From contig CAKPSO010000010.1 in NCBI GenBank assembly GCA_934183185.1, positions 1 to 40,507 on the forward strand: a stretch of DNA of 40,507 bases, read 5' to 3'. This stretch comes from an uncultured Bacilli bacterium. Lineage in GTDB: Bacteria > Bacillota_I > Bacilli_A > RF39 > UBA660. A model generated the notes under the pieces. It searched no databases and was not told the origin of the DNA. It worked only from the letters and a program-made list of their open reading frames with translations. Position 1 is the stretch's first letter, and each line of letters begins with the position of its first letter. The translations under genes and the position numbers were made by a program. Of this stretch, positions 23,370 through 31,340 are shown piece by piece.

Positions 23370-24032
23370 TTATAACATATCTTCTACCCATGATGCAATA
23401 TTATCAAATAAGCCATCCAAATAATCATAAATTTTGGCTAATAAGTCATCAAATAATTTTTCAATAAAATTTTTTTTCTTAGTCTTTTTCTTACTAGAAG
23501 TTTTATTAACATTAGTCTCTACTGCTTCACTTGTATCATCAGTAATAGACCATACCCCAAGTTTACTAGTTTTAGCATTACTCTCAACTACTTTTAACTG
23601 TTCAGTATACTTATAATCTCCATATAAATAAGCTACTTTAGCTAATCCTTGTTCTACTAAACTCTCCTGCAAAAGTTTCCCATCTACATAAACCCAAGCT
23701 AGTAATCTTCCATAACGATCTTTTATATCACTATTAGGATCAGTTTCTAACTGAATACTACTAGCACTAGTTAAAGTATTACAGGTATAATTACTAGCCT
23801 CTTTACCATATGGTTGTTCCCCTTTAGTAGGATGAACAGTCTCCGGTGTATCTATAGCTAAAAATCTAGTTTTATAACTATTACCAGAACTATCCTTAAA
23901 TGTAGCAGTATCACCATCAATACACTTCTCCAAAGTAACAGTTTCCTTATTAAAAGTAATATCTTCCGCCAAAACTCTAAATGGACAAATTATTAATAAT
24001 AAAACCACTAACTTACAAATATATTTTTTCAT
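23370..24032 (-). CDS. Secreted thermonuclease (SNase family)
   Basis: A 220-aa exported nuclease. The signal peptide is residues 1-22 (VVLLLIICPFRVLA). The staphylococcal-nuclease fold follows: CIDGDTATFKDSSG, RFLAIDTPETVHP (the catalytic Arg and Asp/Glu), and DRYGRLLAWVYVDGKLLQE (second Arg) near 107. The closing ANYKL-type motif is altered to KVVESNAKTSKLGVWS. It should cut extracellular DNA/RNA to 3'-nucleotides in a Ca-dependent way. Unusually, about 60 more residues follow: a Lys-rich stretch (SSKKKTKKKN) and an amphipathic helix (IEKLFDDLLAKIYDYLDG) that could bind membrane or wall. Confidence 0.9.
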   Translation of the reverse strand: MKKYICKLVVLLLIICPFRVLAEDITFNKETVTLEKCIDGDTATFKDSSGNSYKTRFLAIDTPETVHPTKGEQPYGKEASNYTCNTLTSASSIQLETDPNSDIKDRYGRLLAWVYVDGKLLQESLVEQGLAKVAYLYGDYKYTEQLKVVESNAKTSKLGVWSITDDTSEAVETNVNKTSSKKKTKKKNFIEKLFDDLLAKIYDYLDGLFDNIASWVEDML

Positions 24033-24043
24033 ACTACCAACTC

Positions 24044-24790
24044 CTAATTATATTTATTTATCTCTAAAATAATCTTATTCTTCTTAGTATTACCAACTAC
24101 ATTACCAATCTTAAATTTTCCTACTCGGTATATAGAAATAATATCATTTTCTTTTACTAAATAAGTTATATTTACTGCTTCTTCAAAGTTAACCAAAACA
24201 CTATGATTATTTATTAAGTCTTGAGCCCTACTACGACTAGTACCAACTATCTTAGAAATAATATTATCAAGTCTCATGCTATTAATAGTAATATTAAAAG
24301 TAATAAATAAATCTTTATTCCAAATAACACTATTTACAGTCTTCAACATAACAGGCTTTTTACCTATACTTAATAAATTCTTTTCCACAAAATCATTTAA
24401 TCTAGTTAAATTAGTAAAATAAAAGTGATTATCTTCTACTAAAATATCTCCTATAGTATTGGTATTAAGTCCTATCCCAAATAAACTTCCTAATACCTGG
24501 CTATGAGTAATATTATCCTTACATTCACCATAGTAAATAGTTACACTGTCAATACTATCATTACTAGTATTAAAATAAATTACTCTCTTACCACAGTTAG
24601 GTACTTTTTCTATAACTTTATATTCTATTTCACAGTATGAAGCTACCTTCTTCCACAATTCAAATTCTCTCTCATCCAAAAAATCACTAGTCTGACTACT
24701 ATTAGAATAAGACATCTCAATTAGATGAGAAAATTTCATTTTATCTTCTTTTTTTAAATTGTTTAACCATTTTATACTATGTAAATTCAT
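24044..24790 (-). CDS. ylmH: YlmH-like S4-domain RNA-binding protein
   Basis: A 248-aa protein of the YlmH type. The N-terminal part (FSHLIEMSYSNSSQTSDFLDERE) is the family's first conserved block. The middle has strand patterns ending in LVEDNHFYFTNL, and the C-terminal S4 domain is at about 180-245 (RLDNIISKIVGTSRSRAQDL, then INNHSVLVNF and ENDIISIYRVG). YlmH binds ribosomal RNA and rescues stalled 50S subunits in B. subtilis. It usually sits in the ylm/divIVA division cluster; here it is the first gene before secreted proteins, with ten bases before the nuclease start. Confidence 0.87.
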   Translation of the reverse strand: MNLHSIKWLNNLKKEDKMKFSHLIEMSYSNSSQTSDFLDEREFELWKKVASYCEIEYKVIEKVPNCGKRVIYFNTSNDSIDSVTIYYGECKDNITHSQVLGSLFGIGLNTNTIGDILVEDNHFYFTNLTRLNDFVEKNLLSIGKKPVMLKTVNSVIWNKDLFITFNITINSMRLDNIISKIVGTSRSRAQDLINNHSVLVNFEEAVNITYLVKENDIISIYRVGKFKIGNVVGNTKKNKIILEINKYN

Positions 24791-24935
24791 AAAATACCCC
24801 TACCAATTATATAATATTTTTCAACTTTAGTTATTTATAACTACGATCTTGTTTACAATTTTTTACATAGTATTTTACTTTTTATTTCTAAAATAGCCTT
24901 TAACTGAATAAGATATTTCAGAAAGAGAGGGCGAA

Positions 24936-25865
24936 ATGAACAAAGTAAAAATTGGAATACCAAAGGCATTACTTTTCTACAAATATGGTGATTTATGGCA
25001 AGCATTTTTTGAAGAATTAGGATGTGATATAGTTATTAGTCCTAATACTAATCGTGAAATTCTAGATTGGGGAAATTCATTTAGTGTAGATGAGGCATGT
25101 TTATCTATGAAAATATATATGGGACATGTATATTATTTAATTGATAAATGTGACTACATCCTAGTACCAAGAATTATATGTCTTAAAAAGAATGAAAAGC
25201 TATGTACTAATTTTTCTGCTTTATATGATTTAGTTAGGAATACTTTTTCTAAGAATATTATTCATTATAATATCGATATAGATAAACATGAAGATGAATT
25301 CTATGCATTTACTACTATGGGACTAGAACTAGGATTTACTTATCGTAAAATAGTTAAAGCTTATAAGAATGCTAAAGAGATAGAAAAAAGGAAAATAGAA
25401 AGACGTATAGCTAAGCAGAATAGTTTAATAGCTAGTAGTAAAAAGCTTAAAATACTATTAGCTGGACACCCCTATAATTTATATGATGATTTTATTGGTA
25501 AACCTATTATCAAATTATTAGAAGAAAATAATATTACTGTAGTATATAGTGACCTATATGATAAGAAATATTTAAAAAGCGAAGTAGAAAAAATAAGTAA
25601 AAAGAATTACTGGACTTATAACCGTGAAATAATAGCCTCTATCAGTCACTATCAAGATAATGTAGATGGTATTATTCTTCTAACTACATTCCCCTGCGGA
25701 CCAGACTCTCTAAGTAATGAAATGATTATAAGAAATGTTAATATCCCTATAACTAATATAATAATAGATGACTCATCAGCTGATGCAGGTATTATTACTA
25801 GAATTGAAAGTTTTATTGACATTCTAGAAGAAAGGACTGGTATTTATGGAAAAGAAAATAATTAG
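24936..25865 (+). CDS. 2-hydroxyacyl-CoA-dehydratase-like protein (COG3580/DUF2229 type)
   Basis: A 309-aa cytosolic protein. The opening KIGIPKALLFYKYGDLWQAF, then ELGCDIVISPNTNREIL and SVDEACLSMKIYMGHV match the DUF2229 block of activase-related proteins. The later part has ILLAGHPYNLYDD, LLTTFPCGPDSL and the closing ITRIESFIDIL. Cys in DEAC and PCG are the conserved ones and could ligate an iron-sulfur cluster. In many Firmicutes this domain is part of one large CoA-protein activase; here it is separate. It overlaps the next gene by 20 bases. Confidence 0.82.
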   Translation: MNKVKIGIPKALLFYKYGDLWQAFFEELGCDIVISPNTNREILDWGNSFSVDEACLSMKIYMGHVYYLIDKCDYILVPRIICLKKNEKLCTNFSALYDLVRNTFSKNIIHYNIDIDKHEDEFYAFTTMGLELGFTYRKIVKAYKNAKEIEKRKIERRIAKQNSLIASSKKLKILLAGHPYNLYDDFIGKPIIKLLEENNITVVYSDLYDKKYLKSEVEKISKKNYWTYNREIIASISHYQDNVDGIILLTTFPCGPDSLSNEMIIRNVNIPITNIIIDDSSADAGIITRIESFIDILEERTGIYGKENN

Positions 25866-26913
25866 TTTCCCTCATTTAGGTAATTACTACTACCCTATTT
25901 CCTTTCTTTTAAGAAAAACTACTCCCCATGAAATAAGACCAGCTCCTCCTATAACTAAAAAAACTATAGAACTAGGAAGTAAATATTCACCAGACTTTGT
26001 TTGTGTACCATTTAAATATAATCTAGGTAATTTTATTGAAGCTTTAGAAAATAAAGCTAATATTATAATTCAAGCCGGTGGTGGATGTAGATATGGTTAT
26101 TATGCAGAAGTACAGGAAAAAATATTAAAAGATCTAGGCTATGACTTTGAATTTTTAAATTTAGTTAGTGAAGATCATTTCACAGTTAAAACACTATTTA
26201 AAACATTTCGTAAAATAAATCCCAAACTATCATTTATTAAATTTATATATTATGCTCTATTAACTATTCTAATGATTCGTTACATGGATAATATAGATAA
26301 TTATATTAGACTAAACATTGGTTTTGAAGAAGAAGAAAATAGTTTTGATAATCTACTAAAAGAAATGTTAAACTCTTTTACTAACTGCAAAGGCTATATA
26401 TCACTTACCAGAAAATATTTTAAATATAAAAAGAAATTTCATAAATTAAAAGTAAATAAACCAGATAACTGTTTAAAAGTTGGAATTATTGGTGAACTAT
26501 ATACTTCTATGGAACCATTTTCTAGTTTCTTTATTGAAAAAGAATTAGCTAAAATGAATATTGAAGTAAAAAGATTTACTAATGTAAGTTATCTTTTATA
26601 CCAGAAAAAATGGCAGAAAAAGAAAATGTTAAAGTATATACCTGAATACTGTACTTATACTATTGGTGCTGATGGTATGGATAATGTATATCGTAGTAAG
26701 TATTTAATTAATAATGGTTATGATGGACTAATACACATTAAACCTTTTGGTTGTACTCCCGAAATAGGAGCTATTCCTATTATTAGAAAGGTATGTAGTG
26801 ATTATAAAATGCCTATTATATTTTTCTCTTTTGATAGTGCTACTAGTGATACTGGTATCAGAACACGATTAGAAGCATTTTATGATATGTTAAAGGAAAG
26901 GAAAGATAAATAA
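25846..26913 (+). CDS. 2-hydroxyacyl-CoA-dehydratase-like protein (COG3581 type)
   Basis: A 355-aa protein. The start SFPHLGNYYYPISFLL is the family opening, followed by SPDFVCVPFKYNLGNFIEAL and AGGGCRYGYYAEVQEKIL near 77-93 with the signature Cys. The C-terminal part has GELYTSMEPFSSFFIEKEL, KPFGCTPEIGAIPIIRKVC and the closing TSDTGIRTRLEAFYDML, similar to the end of the preceding gene, so the two are paralogous subunits. Three conserved Cys could bind iron-sulfur. The gene overlaps the previous one and its stop forms TAATG with the activase start. Confidence 0.82.
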   Translation: MEKKIISFPHLGNYYYPISFLLRKTTPHEIRPAPPITKKTIELGSKYSPDFVCVPFKYNLGNFIEALENKANIIIQAGGGCRYGYYAEVQEKILKDLGYDFEFLNLVSEDHFTVKTLFKTFRKINPKLSFIKFIYYALLTILMIRYMDNIDNYIRLNIGFEEEENSFDNLLKEMLNSFTNCKGYISLTRKYFKYKKKFHKLKVNKPDNCLKVGIIGELYTSMEPFSSFFIEKELAKMNIEVKRFTNVSYLLYQKKWQKKKMLKYIPEYCTYTIGADGMDNVYRSKYLINNGYDGLIHIKPFGCTPEIGAIPIIRKVCSDYKMPIIFFSFDSATSDTGIRTRLEAFYDMLKERKDK

Positions 26914-27881
26914 TGGAATGTTACATGGGAATTGATATTGGTTCTATATCTACTAAAGGAGTAATTATTGATAATGATAATAATATTATAGCTAGTAGTT
27001 ATTTATGGACTAAAGGTAATCCTATTAATGCTGTTAAAGTATTAATTAAGGAATTAGAAGAACAGGTAAAGGATAAAGATATTAATGTTATAGGTATCGG
27101 CACAACAGGTAGTGCTAGAAAACTAATTGGAGCTATGCTTAATGCTAGTGTAGTAAAAAATGAAATTACTGCTCATGCAATTGGTACTTTATCACTACAC
27201 CCTGATGTTAGAACTATTTTTGAAATTGGTGGGCAGGATTCTAAGATTATTTTATTAGAAAATGGAATTGTAGTTGATTATGCCATGAATACTTTATGTG
27301 CTGCTGGTACTGGTGCTTTTTTATCAAGTCAAGCTGAAAGATTAGGTGTTGATGTTAAAGACTTTGGTGATATTGCCCTAAAAGCTAAAAAGCCAACTAA
27401 AATAGCTGCTCGTTGTACAGTATTTGCAGAAAGTGATTTAGTACATAAAATGCAGATAGGTTACTCAAAAGAAGATATAATTGCTGGCCTATGTAAAAGT
27501 GTTGTAGCTAATTACTTAAATAATGTTGGTAAAGGTAAAAAAATAAAAGAACCAGTTATATTCCAAGGTGGTGTAAGTAAGAATATCGGAGTTAAAAAAG
27601 CATTTGAAGAAGAAATAGGTCATGAAGTAATAGTAGATGAAAATGGACATTTAATGGGAGCTCTAGGAGTAGCTATTTTATCAAAGAAAAAAAGAATCAC
27701 TAAAAAGTTTTCTTTTTCTATAACTGATGAAAATTTTGAGACTAAAGGTATCGAGTGTAATAAATGTCCTAATCACTGTGAAATTATATGTGTAAAAAGA
27801 AATAAAGAAATTATAGATAGTTGGGGTAATCGTTGCAGTAATGGTGACATTCTAAGTCATAAAAGGTCTTATAATCAGTAG
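26913..27881 (+). CDS. BadF/HgdC-type ATPase activase
   Basis: A 322-aa ATPase of the hexokinase/actin fold that uses ATP to drive low-potential electron transfer to a dehydratase-like partner. P-loop-like phosphate 1 motif GIDIGSISTKGVII; phosphate 2 region EIGGQDSKIILL near 107; the cluster Cys C128 in NTLCAAGTGAFLSSQAERLG and C167 in AARCTVFAESDLVHK match the two Cys that share one [4Fe-4S] at the homodimer interface of HgdC. The adenosine motif is PVIFQGGVSKNIGVKKAFE. A C-terminal tail adds further Cys (CNKCPNHCEIIC) suited to a second cluster. It is the third gene of the coupled set. Confidence 0.9.
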   Translation: MECYMGIDIGSISTKGVIIDNDNNIIASSYLWTKGNPINAVKVLIKELEEQVKDKDINVIGIGTTGSARKLIGAMLNASVVKNEITAHAIGTLSLHPDVRTIFEIGGQDSKIILLENGIVVDYAMNTLCAAGTGAFLSSQAERLGVDVKDFGDIALKAKKPTKIAARCTVFAESDLVHKMQIGYSKEDIIAGLCKSVVANYLNNVGKGKKIKEPVIFQGGVSKNIGVKKAFEEEIGHEVIVDENGHLMGALGVAILSKKKRITKKFSFSITDENFETKGIECNKCPNHCEIICVKRNKEIIDSWGNRCSNGDILSHKRSYNQ

Positions 27882-27890
27882 GTATTTATT

Positions 27891-27937
27891 ATACTCCTGT
27901 TTCAAATCTCACTAATATAATATAGTGAAAGGAGTAT
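27891..27937 (+). promoter_or_regulatory. Nested dyad covering the ribosome site of the 47-aa gene
   Basis: ATACTCCT (27891-27898) is the exact complement of AGGAGTAT (27930-27937), which holds the ribosome site of the next gene; inside it TCACTA (27909-27914) pairs with TAGTGA (27923-27928). A TATAAT sits at 27916-27921 but no good -35 is seen. In RNA started upstream, the ribosome site would be paired; in RNA started at this TATAAT it would be free. Confidence 0.5.
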
Positions 27938-27944
27938 GAGATTC

Positions 27945-28088
27945 ATGTATTATGGATATCCTGTTTACGGTTATGGTAATAATTATGGCAATGAAGGATT
28001 TGGCAGTGGCTGGGTATGGGCTATAATTATAGTAGTATTTATAATTTTCTTCTTCTGTAATAATAGTAGTAACCGAGGAAACTGTTAA
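27945..28088 (+). CDS. Tiny Gly/Tyr-rich membrane peptide
   Basis: A 47-aa peptide with AAAGGAG ten bases before ATG. The N-terminal half is Tyr/Gly/Asn-rich (YYGYPVYGYGNNYGN) and the second half is one hydrophobic helix (about 23-38, VWAIIIVVFIIFFF) then CNNSSNRGNC. The layout resembles YjcZ-type sporulation peptides, which are short, Gly/Tyr-rich and end in one helix. It is followed at once by the bidirectional terminator. Too short to be found by default length limits. There is no terminator between it and the activase gene. Confidence 0.6.
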   Translation: MYYGYPVYGYGNNYGNEGFGSGWVWAIIIVVFIIFFFCNNSSNRGNC

Positions 28089-28092
28089 AAAG

Positions 28093-28117
28093 GACTGTTA
28101 GATTTTTTCTAACAGTC
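28093..28117. terminator. Bidirectional terminator between the small peptide and trhP2
   Basis: GACTGTTAG (28093-28101) and CTAACAGTC (28109-28117) form a perfect 9-bp stem with a 7-base loop, followed by TTT on the plus side and T's on the minus side. The stop of trhP2 at 28119 is directly adjacent. Confidence 0.85.
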
Positions 28118-28118
28118 T

Positions 28119-29306
28119 TTATTTATTTACTTTTATTCTCATCATTGAATGTTCTTCTACATAATCTTTTACTTTTAATTTAAGAATTTCTTCTGGATGA
28201 CAAGCTTTATCAAGTTCATTCATATCTTCATCATATATTTTATCAATAGTAAAGTTAATAACTTTTCCACTAGGCATAAAAATTTCTACTTCTGTACCAG
28301 GTTCAAAATAGTTTCTTTCTGAAATAGTAACTATATTATTATCACTATCATAATTAAGTACATAAGCTAAGTAATCTTGATTAGATAACTCTTGTCTACC
28401 GGTATAATATTGATCAGTATTATCGGCCATATGGGTAAAATAATGGGTACTAGTTTCACGATTAGCTACACGTGATAGAATTCTTTCTTGTTCTTTTAGT
28501 AGTTCATCAGTCAAAGTGTTACTGTAGCACGCATCAATTATTTTACGATAACTTGACATAACCGTAGCTAAGTAATAATGACTTCTCATTCTACCTTCTA
28601 CTTTTAAACTAGCTACACCTATTTCTATCATATCTTTAATATATTCTGCCATATTTAAATCTTTTGTAGCCATAGTGAATTTATGAGGATATCCACTATC
28701 TATATCAAAAGAAAAGCGGCACACTTGACTACATCCACCACGATTAGAATCACGATTAGTTACATAATTAGATAACGTACATCTACCACTAAAGAAAGTA
28801 CACATAGCTCCATGAATAAATACTTCAATATCACATCCAGTAGCGGTTAATTCTTTTATCTCTTCTTTAGATAATTCCCTAGCCGGTACTACCCTAGCTA
28901 CACCTTCTTTTTGAAAGAACTTAACAGTCTCAACATTAGTAGTAGAATTTTGAGTACTAACATGGACTTCTACATTAGGAAAATTTTTTCTAATATAGGA
29001 AATGATAAATGGATCAGATACTATAAAGGCATCAATTCCAGCTGCAACTGCTTCCTTTAAATAATCATAAATACCATTAATATCTTCATTATGAAATACT
29101 ATATTTACTGTTTGATATACTTTTTTTCCAAGTTTATGAGCAAAACTACACGCTTCTTTAATTTCTTCAATACTAAAATTAGTAGCATTAGCTCTTAAAC
29201 TATATTCTCTACCACCAATATAAACAGCATCTGCCCCATAAAGTAAAGCTATCTTTAACCTATCTAAATCTCCTGCCGGCGACAATAATTCTATTTTTTT
29301 TCTCAT
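28119..29306 (-). CDS. trhP2: U32 peptidase-like tRNA hydroxylation protein TrhP2 (YrrO)
   Basis: A 395-aa U32-family protein. The TIM-barrel opening ELLSPAGDLDRLKIALLYGA is followed by DAVYIGGREYSLRANATNFS near 30, and the family's Cys cluster (HGAMCTFFSGRCTLSNYVTN, then NRGGCSQVCRF) near 165-195; the four Cys may bind iron-sulfur. The C-terminal beta domain covers about 310-395. In B. subtilis TrhP1/TrhP2 (YrrN/YrrO) make 5-hydroxyuridine at tRNA position 34. The neighbours trhP1 and trmR, in B. subtilis order, support that role rather than a peptidase. The start overlaps the lipoprotein stop by four bases (ATGA). Confidence 0.92.
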   Translation of the reverse strand: MRKKIELLSPAGDLDRLKIALLYGADAVYIGGREYSLRANATNFSIEEIKEACSFAHKLGKKVYQTVNIVFHNEDINGIYDYLKEAVAAGIDAFIVSDPFIISYIRKNFPNVEVHVSTQNSTTNVETVKFFQKEGVARVVPARELSKEEIKELTATGCDIEVFIHGAMCTFFSGRCTLSNYVTNRDSNRGGCSQVCRFSFDIDSGYPHKFTMATKDLNMAEYIKDMIEIGVASLKVEGRMRSHYYLATVMSSYRKIIDACYSNTLTDELLKEQERILSRVANRETSTHYFTHMADNTDQYYTGRQELSNQDYLAYVLNYDSDNNIVTISERNYFEPGTEVEIFMPSGKVINFTIDKIYDEDMNELDKACHPEEILKLKVKDYVEEHSMMRIKVNK

Positions 29307-29809
29307 TTTACCAACTCTTTTTCTTTACTAACTAGATTAGGTTTTACTTTTTCATTAAAGAATTCAACTACTTCATCAACTGTATATTCATTTTTCATAA
29401 AACCTTCAGCAACTAAATAAGGAGTAAGTGGTAATTCTTCTTTTACTGATAAAGATTCACCAAGTGAATAAGTTATTTCTTTAGAAGCTATATGTTCGTC
29501 ATATTCAATAAAAGCTGTTCCAGATACTAAGTCATAAAAAGTATATGTAATATAAGTAAGAGTGGCTAACCTATAATAATAATTATACTTGGTTTTGAGG
29601 CAAAGTATTGTGTTTTCCTTACCATCCTGTTCAAAACTTATTATTTCTACATGCTCATCTAAATCTTCATAAGAAATGTTACCTTCTAACTTATTATTTT
29701 CTACAGTTAATTTACTACTAATATTAGGAATTTTATTACCACATCCTGTTAATAGAGTTGCTCCTAAACAAAGACTTGCTGCCATTACTTTTAAATTTTT
29801 AATATCCAT
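29303..29809 (-). CDS. Lipoprotein inserted between the TrhP genes
   Basis: A 168-aa lipoprotein: hydrophobic signal with lipobox L-T-G-C, C23. The mature part is beta-rich (YEDLDEHVEIISFEQDGKEN) with Tyr-rich YKTKYNYYYRLATLTYITYTF and no motif I recognise. Its start overlaps the trhP1 stop as TAATG and its stop overlaps the trhP2 start, so it is firmly part of the operon. B. subtilis has no lipoprotein gene at this position. Function unknown. Confidence 0.75.
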   Translation of the reverse strand: MDIKNLKVMAASLCLGATLLTGCGNKIPNISSKLTVENNKLEGNISYEDLDEHVEIISFEQDGKENTILCLKTKYNYYYRLATLTYITYTFYDLVSGTAFIEYDEHIASKEITYSLGESLSVKEELPLTPYLVAEGFMKNEYTVDEVVEFFNEKVKPNLVSKEKELVK

Positions 29810-30687
29810 TATTTATCACCTTTCTTTACTTTATATATTGTTTTCTTATAAAAGAAATTAGTACTATCACCTATTAAATTATTCATATAAGTAATAATAT
29901 CCTCTTTTTCTTTATCAGAAATAGTATCTATATTATCTTTTATATAATTAAACTTATCTAATACCTCTAATCCAGTATCAATCTCTATATTTTGCATATC
30001 TAATATTCCAAAACTAAAGTTATTAGTAATTAAATCAAATAAAGGTCTAGTACCATTAATAACTTTACCAAATAAGATTGAAGTACCACTATTATTTTCT
30101 TTGATAATATAATTATTTTCATTATCACTTAAAGTATAATTTCTATCTTCTTTATTACTATCAATAGATTTAAAATAATTAGTAACGAGACTTCTTCTAG
30201 AATGAGACATAATAGGATAGCCAAAACATTCTACTAATAATTTCATCTTAGTTTTATTTTTTATTTCAATCATTTCTTCTAGCGTTATTTCATTGGCTAA
30301 ATATCCATACTCTACACCTTTATCATAATAGAAATTACACGTATTATAATTAGTAACCATATGAGTTTGATGCCACACTAGAGGGATATTTATCTTATTA
30401 TCTATAACTATATTTAAAATACCCAAGTCATAAAACATTACTCCCATAATTGGTAGATTGACAAGTTCTAATAGCTTCTTCTTAATATCATCTAACTCAC
30501 TATTAAATATATTTTTATTTATAGCTATAAATAGTGAATATTTTTTACTTAATTCTTTTATTCTTTCTAAACTTACACTAGGATAATTAACACAGTAATC
30601 TTCTAAACCTAGAATAAATGTATTAACTTTCTTTTCCTCATAACGTTCTAATTCACTAAGGCTATTAGGTACTACCACAAACCTCAT
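29809..30687 (-). CDS. trhP1: U32 peptidase-like tRNA hydroxylation protein TrhP1 (YrrN)
   Basis: A 292-aa U32-type protein. The ATG at 30687 has GGTGGTGAT upstream and is preferred to an earlier start at 30759, which would run through the terminator hairpin. The body has FILGLEDYCVNYPSVSLERI, FYDLGILNIVIDNKINIPL, WHQTHMVTNYNTCNFYYDKG and LVECFGYPIMSHSRRSLVTN, the pattern of the shorter YrrN-type subunit, which lacks the full Cys set of TrhP2. It would act with TrhP2 to hydroxylate U34 of tRNAs. A hairpin with T-run lies 22 bases upstream of its start. Confidence 0.88.
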   Translation of the reverse strand: MRFVVVPNSLSELERYEEKKVNTFILGLEDYCVNYPSVSLERIKELSKKYSLFIAINKNIFNSELDDIKKKLLELVNLPIMGVMFYDLGILNIVIDNKINIPLVWHQTHMVTNYNTCNFYYDKGVEYGYLANEITLEEMIEIKNKTKMKLLVECFGYPIMSHSRRSLVTNYFKSIDSNKEDRNYTLSDNENNYIIKENNSGTSILFGKVINGTRPLFDLITNNFSFGILDMQNIEIDTGLEVLDKFNYIKDNIDTISDKEKEDIITYMNNLIGDSTNFFYKKTIYKVKKGDK

Positions 30688-30708
30688 AACATCACCACCA
30701 TTTAAAAA

Positions 30709-30732
30709 CACCCTTATTATATCATAAGAGTG
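30709..30732 (-). terminator. Internal terminator between trmR and trhP1
   Basis: CACCCTTAT (30709-30717) pairs with ATAAGAGTG (30724-30732) with one mismatch and a 6-base loop. On the minus strand it is followed by TTTTT. It lies just past the trmR stop and 22 bases before the trhP1 start, leaving no room for a promoter between. Confidence 0.7.
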
Positions 30733-30742
30733 CTCATTATGT

Positions 30743-31339
30743 TTATTTTTTTTCCGCAACAGCTATTCCATCACCAATATTAAGAAGTTCTACATTATAA
30801 TTAGAGTTATTAAGTAAGAAAGTACGATAATCACGTATCTTACGAACTAATGATCTTAAATCCCTACTTTCAATTTCAGCATCAACTTTATCTACTAAAC
30901 CATGAAAATTCATATTATCAGTAATAATAAAGCCATGTTCTTCTAAATTATCTTCATATTTTTCAAAAAATCTAATATTTTGTCCCTTAGCAGCATCAAT
31001 AAAAATAAGTCCAAACTTTCCCTCTATATTAGTTTCTAACGCATCACTAAATACTAAAGTAATACGATCTTCTAAGTCTAACTTTTTCACATTCTTAACT
31101 GCTTCCAAATAACGATCTTTATCTCTTTCAATAGTAGTTATTTTAAGATTAGGATTAGCTAAAGCCATCATAATAGCAGAATAACCAATAGCTGTTCCTA
31201 TTTCTAATACGCTATTTATTTGATGCTTAATAATAAAAGTAGTAATAAAGTCAATTCCATCATCAACCATAATTGGTACTCTATTATCAAGTGCATATTT
31301 TTTTATTTCCCTAATATCAGAATATACTGTTGTATTCAT
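30743..31339 (-). CDS. trmR: tRNA 5-hydroxyuridine methyltransferase TrmR (YrrM)
   Basis: A 198-aa class I SAM-dependent O-methyltransferase that makes 5-methoxyuridine at tRNA position 34 from the hydroxyuridine formed by TrhP1/TrhP2. SAM-binding motifs: VLEIGTAIGYSAIMMALANP near 40, TTIERDKDRYLEA near 67, and FIDAAKGQNIRFFEKYE near 115 with the metal-binding Asp. I prefer the ATG at 31339 (GGGGG lies eight bases upstream); the earlier ATG at 31354 lacks a ribosome site. The length and family position match B. subtilis YrrM. mltG overlaps or abuts its start. Confidence 0.93.
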   Translation of the reverse strand: MNTTVYSDIREIKKYALDNRVPIMVDDGIDFITTFIIKHQINSVLEIGTAIGYSAIMMALANPNLKITTIERDKDRYLEAVKNVKKLDLEDRITLVFSDALETNIEGKFGLIFIDAAKGQNIRFFEKYEDNLEEHGFIITDNMNFHGLVDKVDAEIESRDLRSLVRKIRDYRTFLLNNSNYNVELLNIGDGIAVAEKK

Positions 31340-31340
31340 A

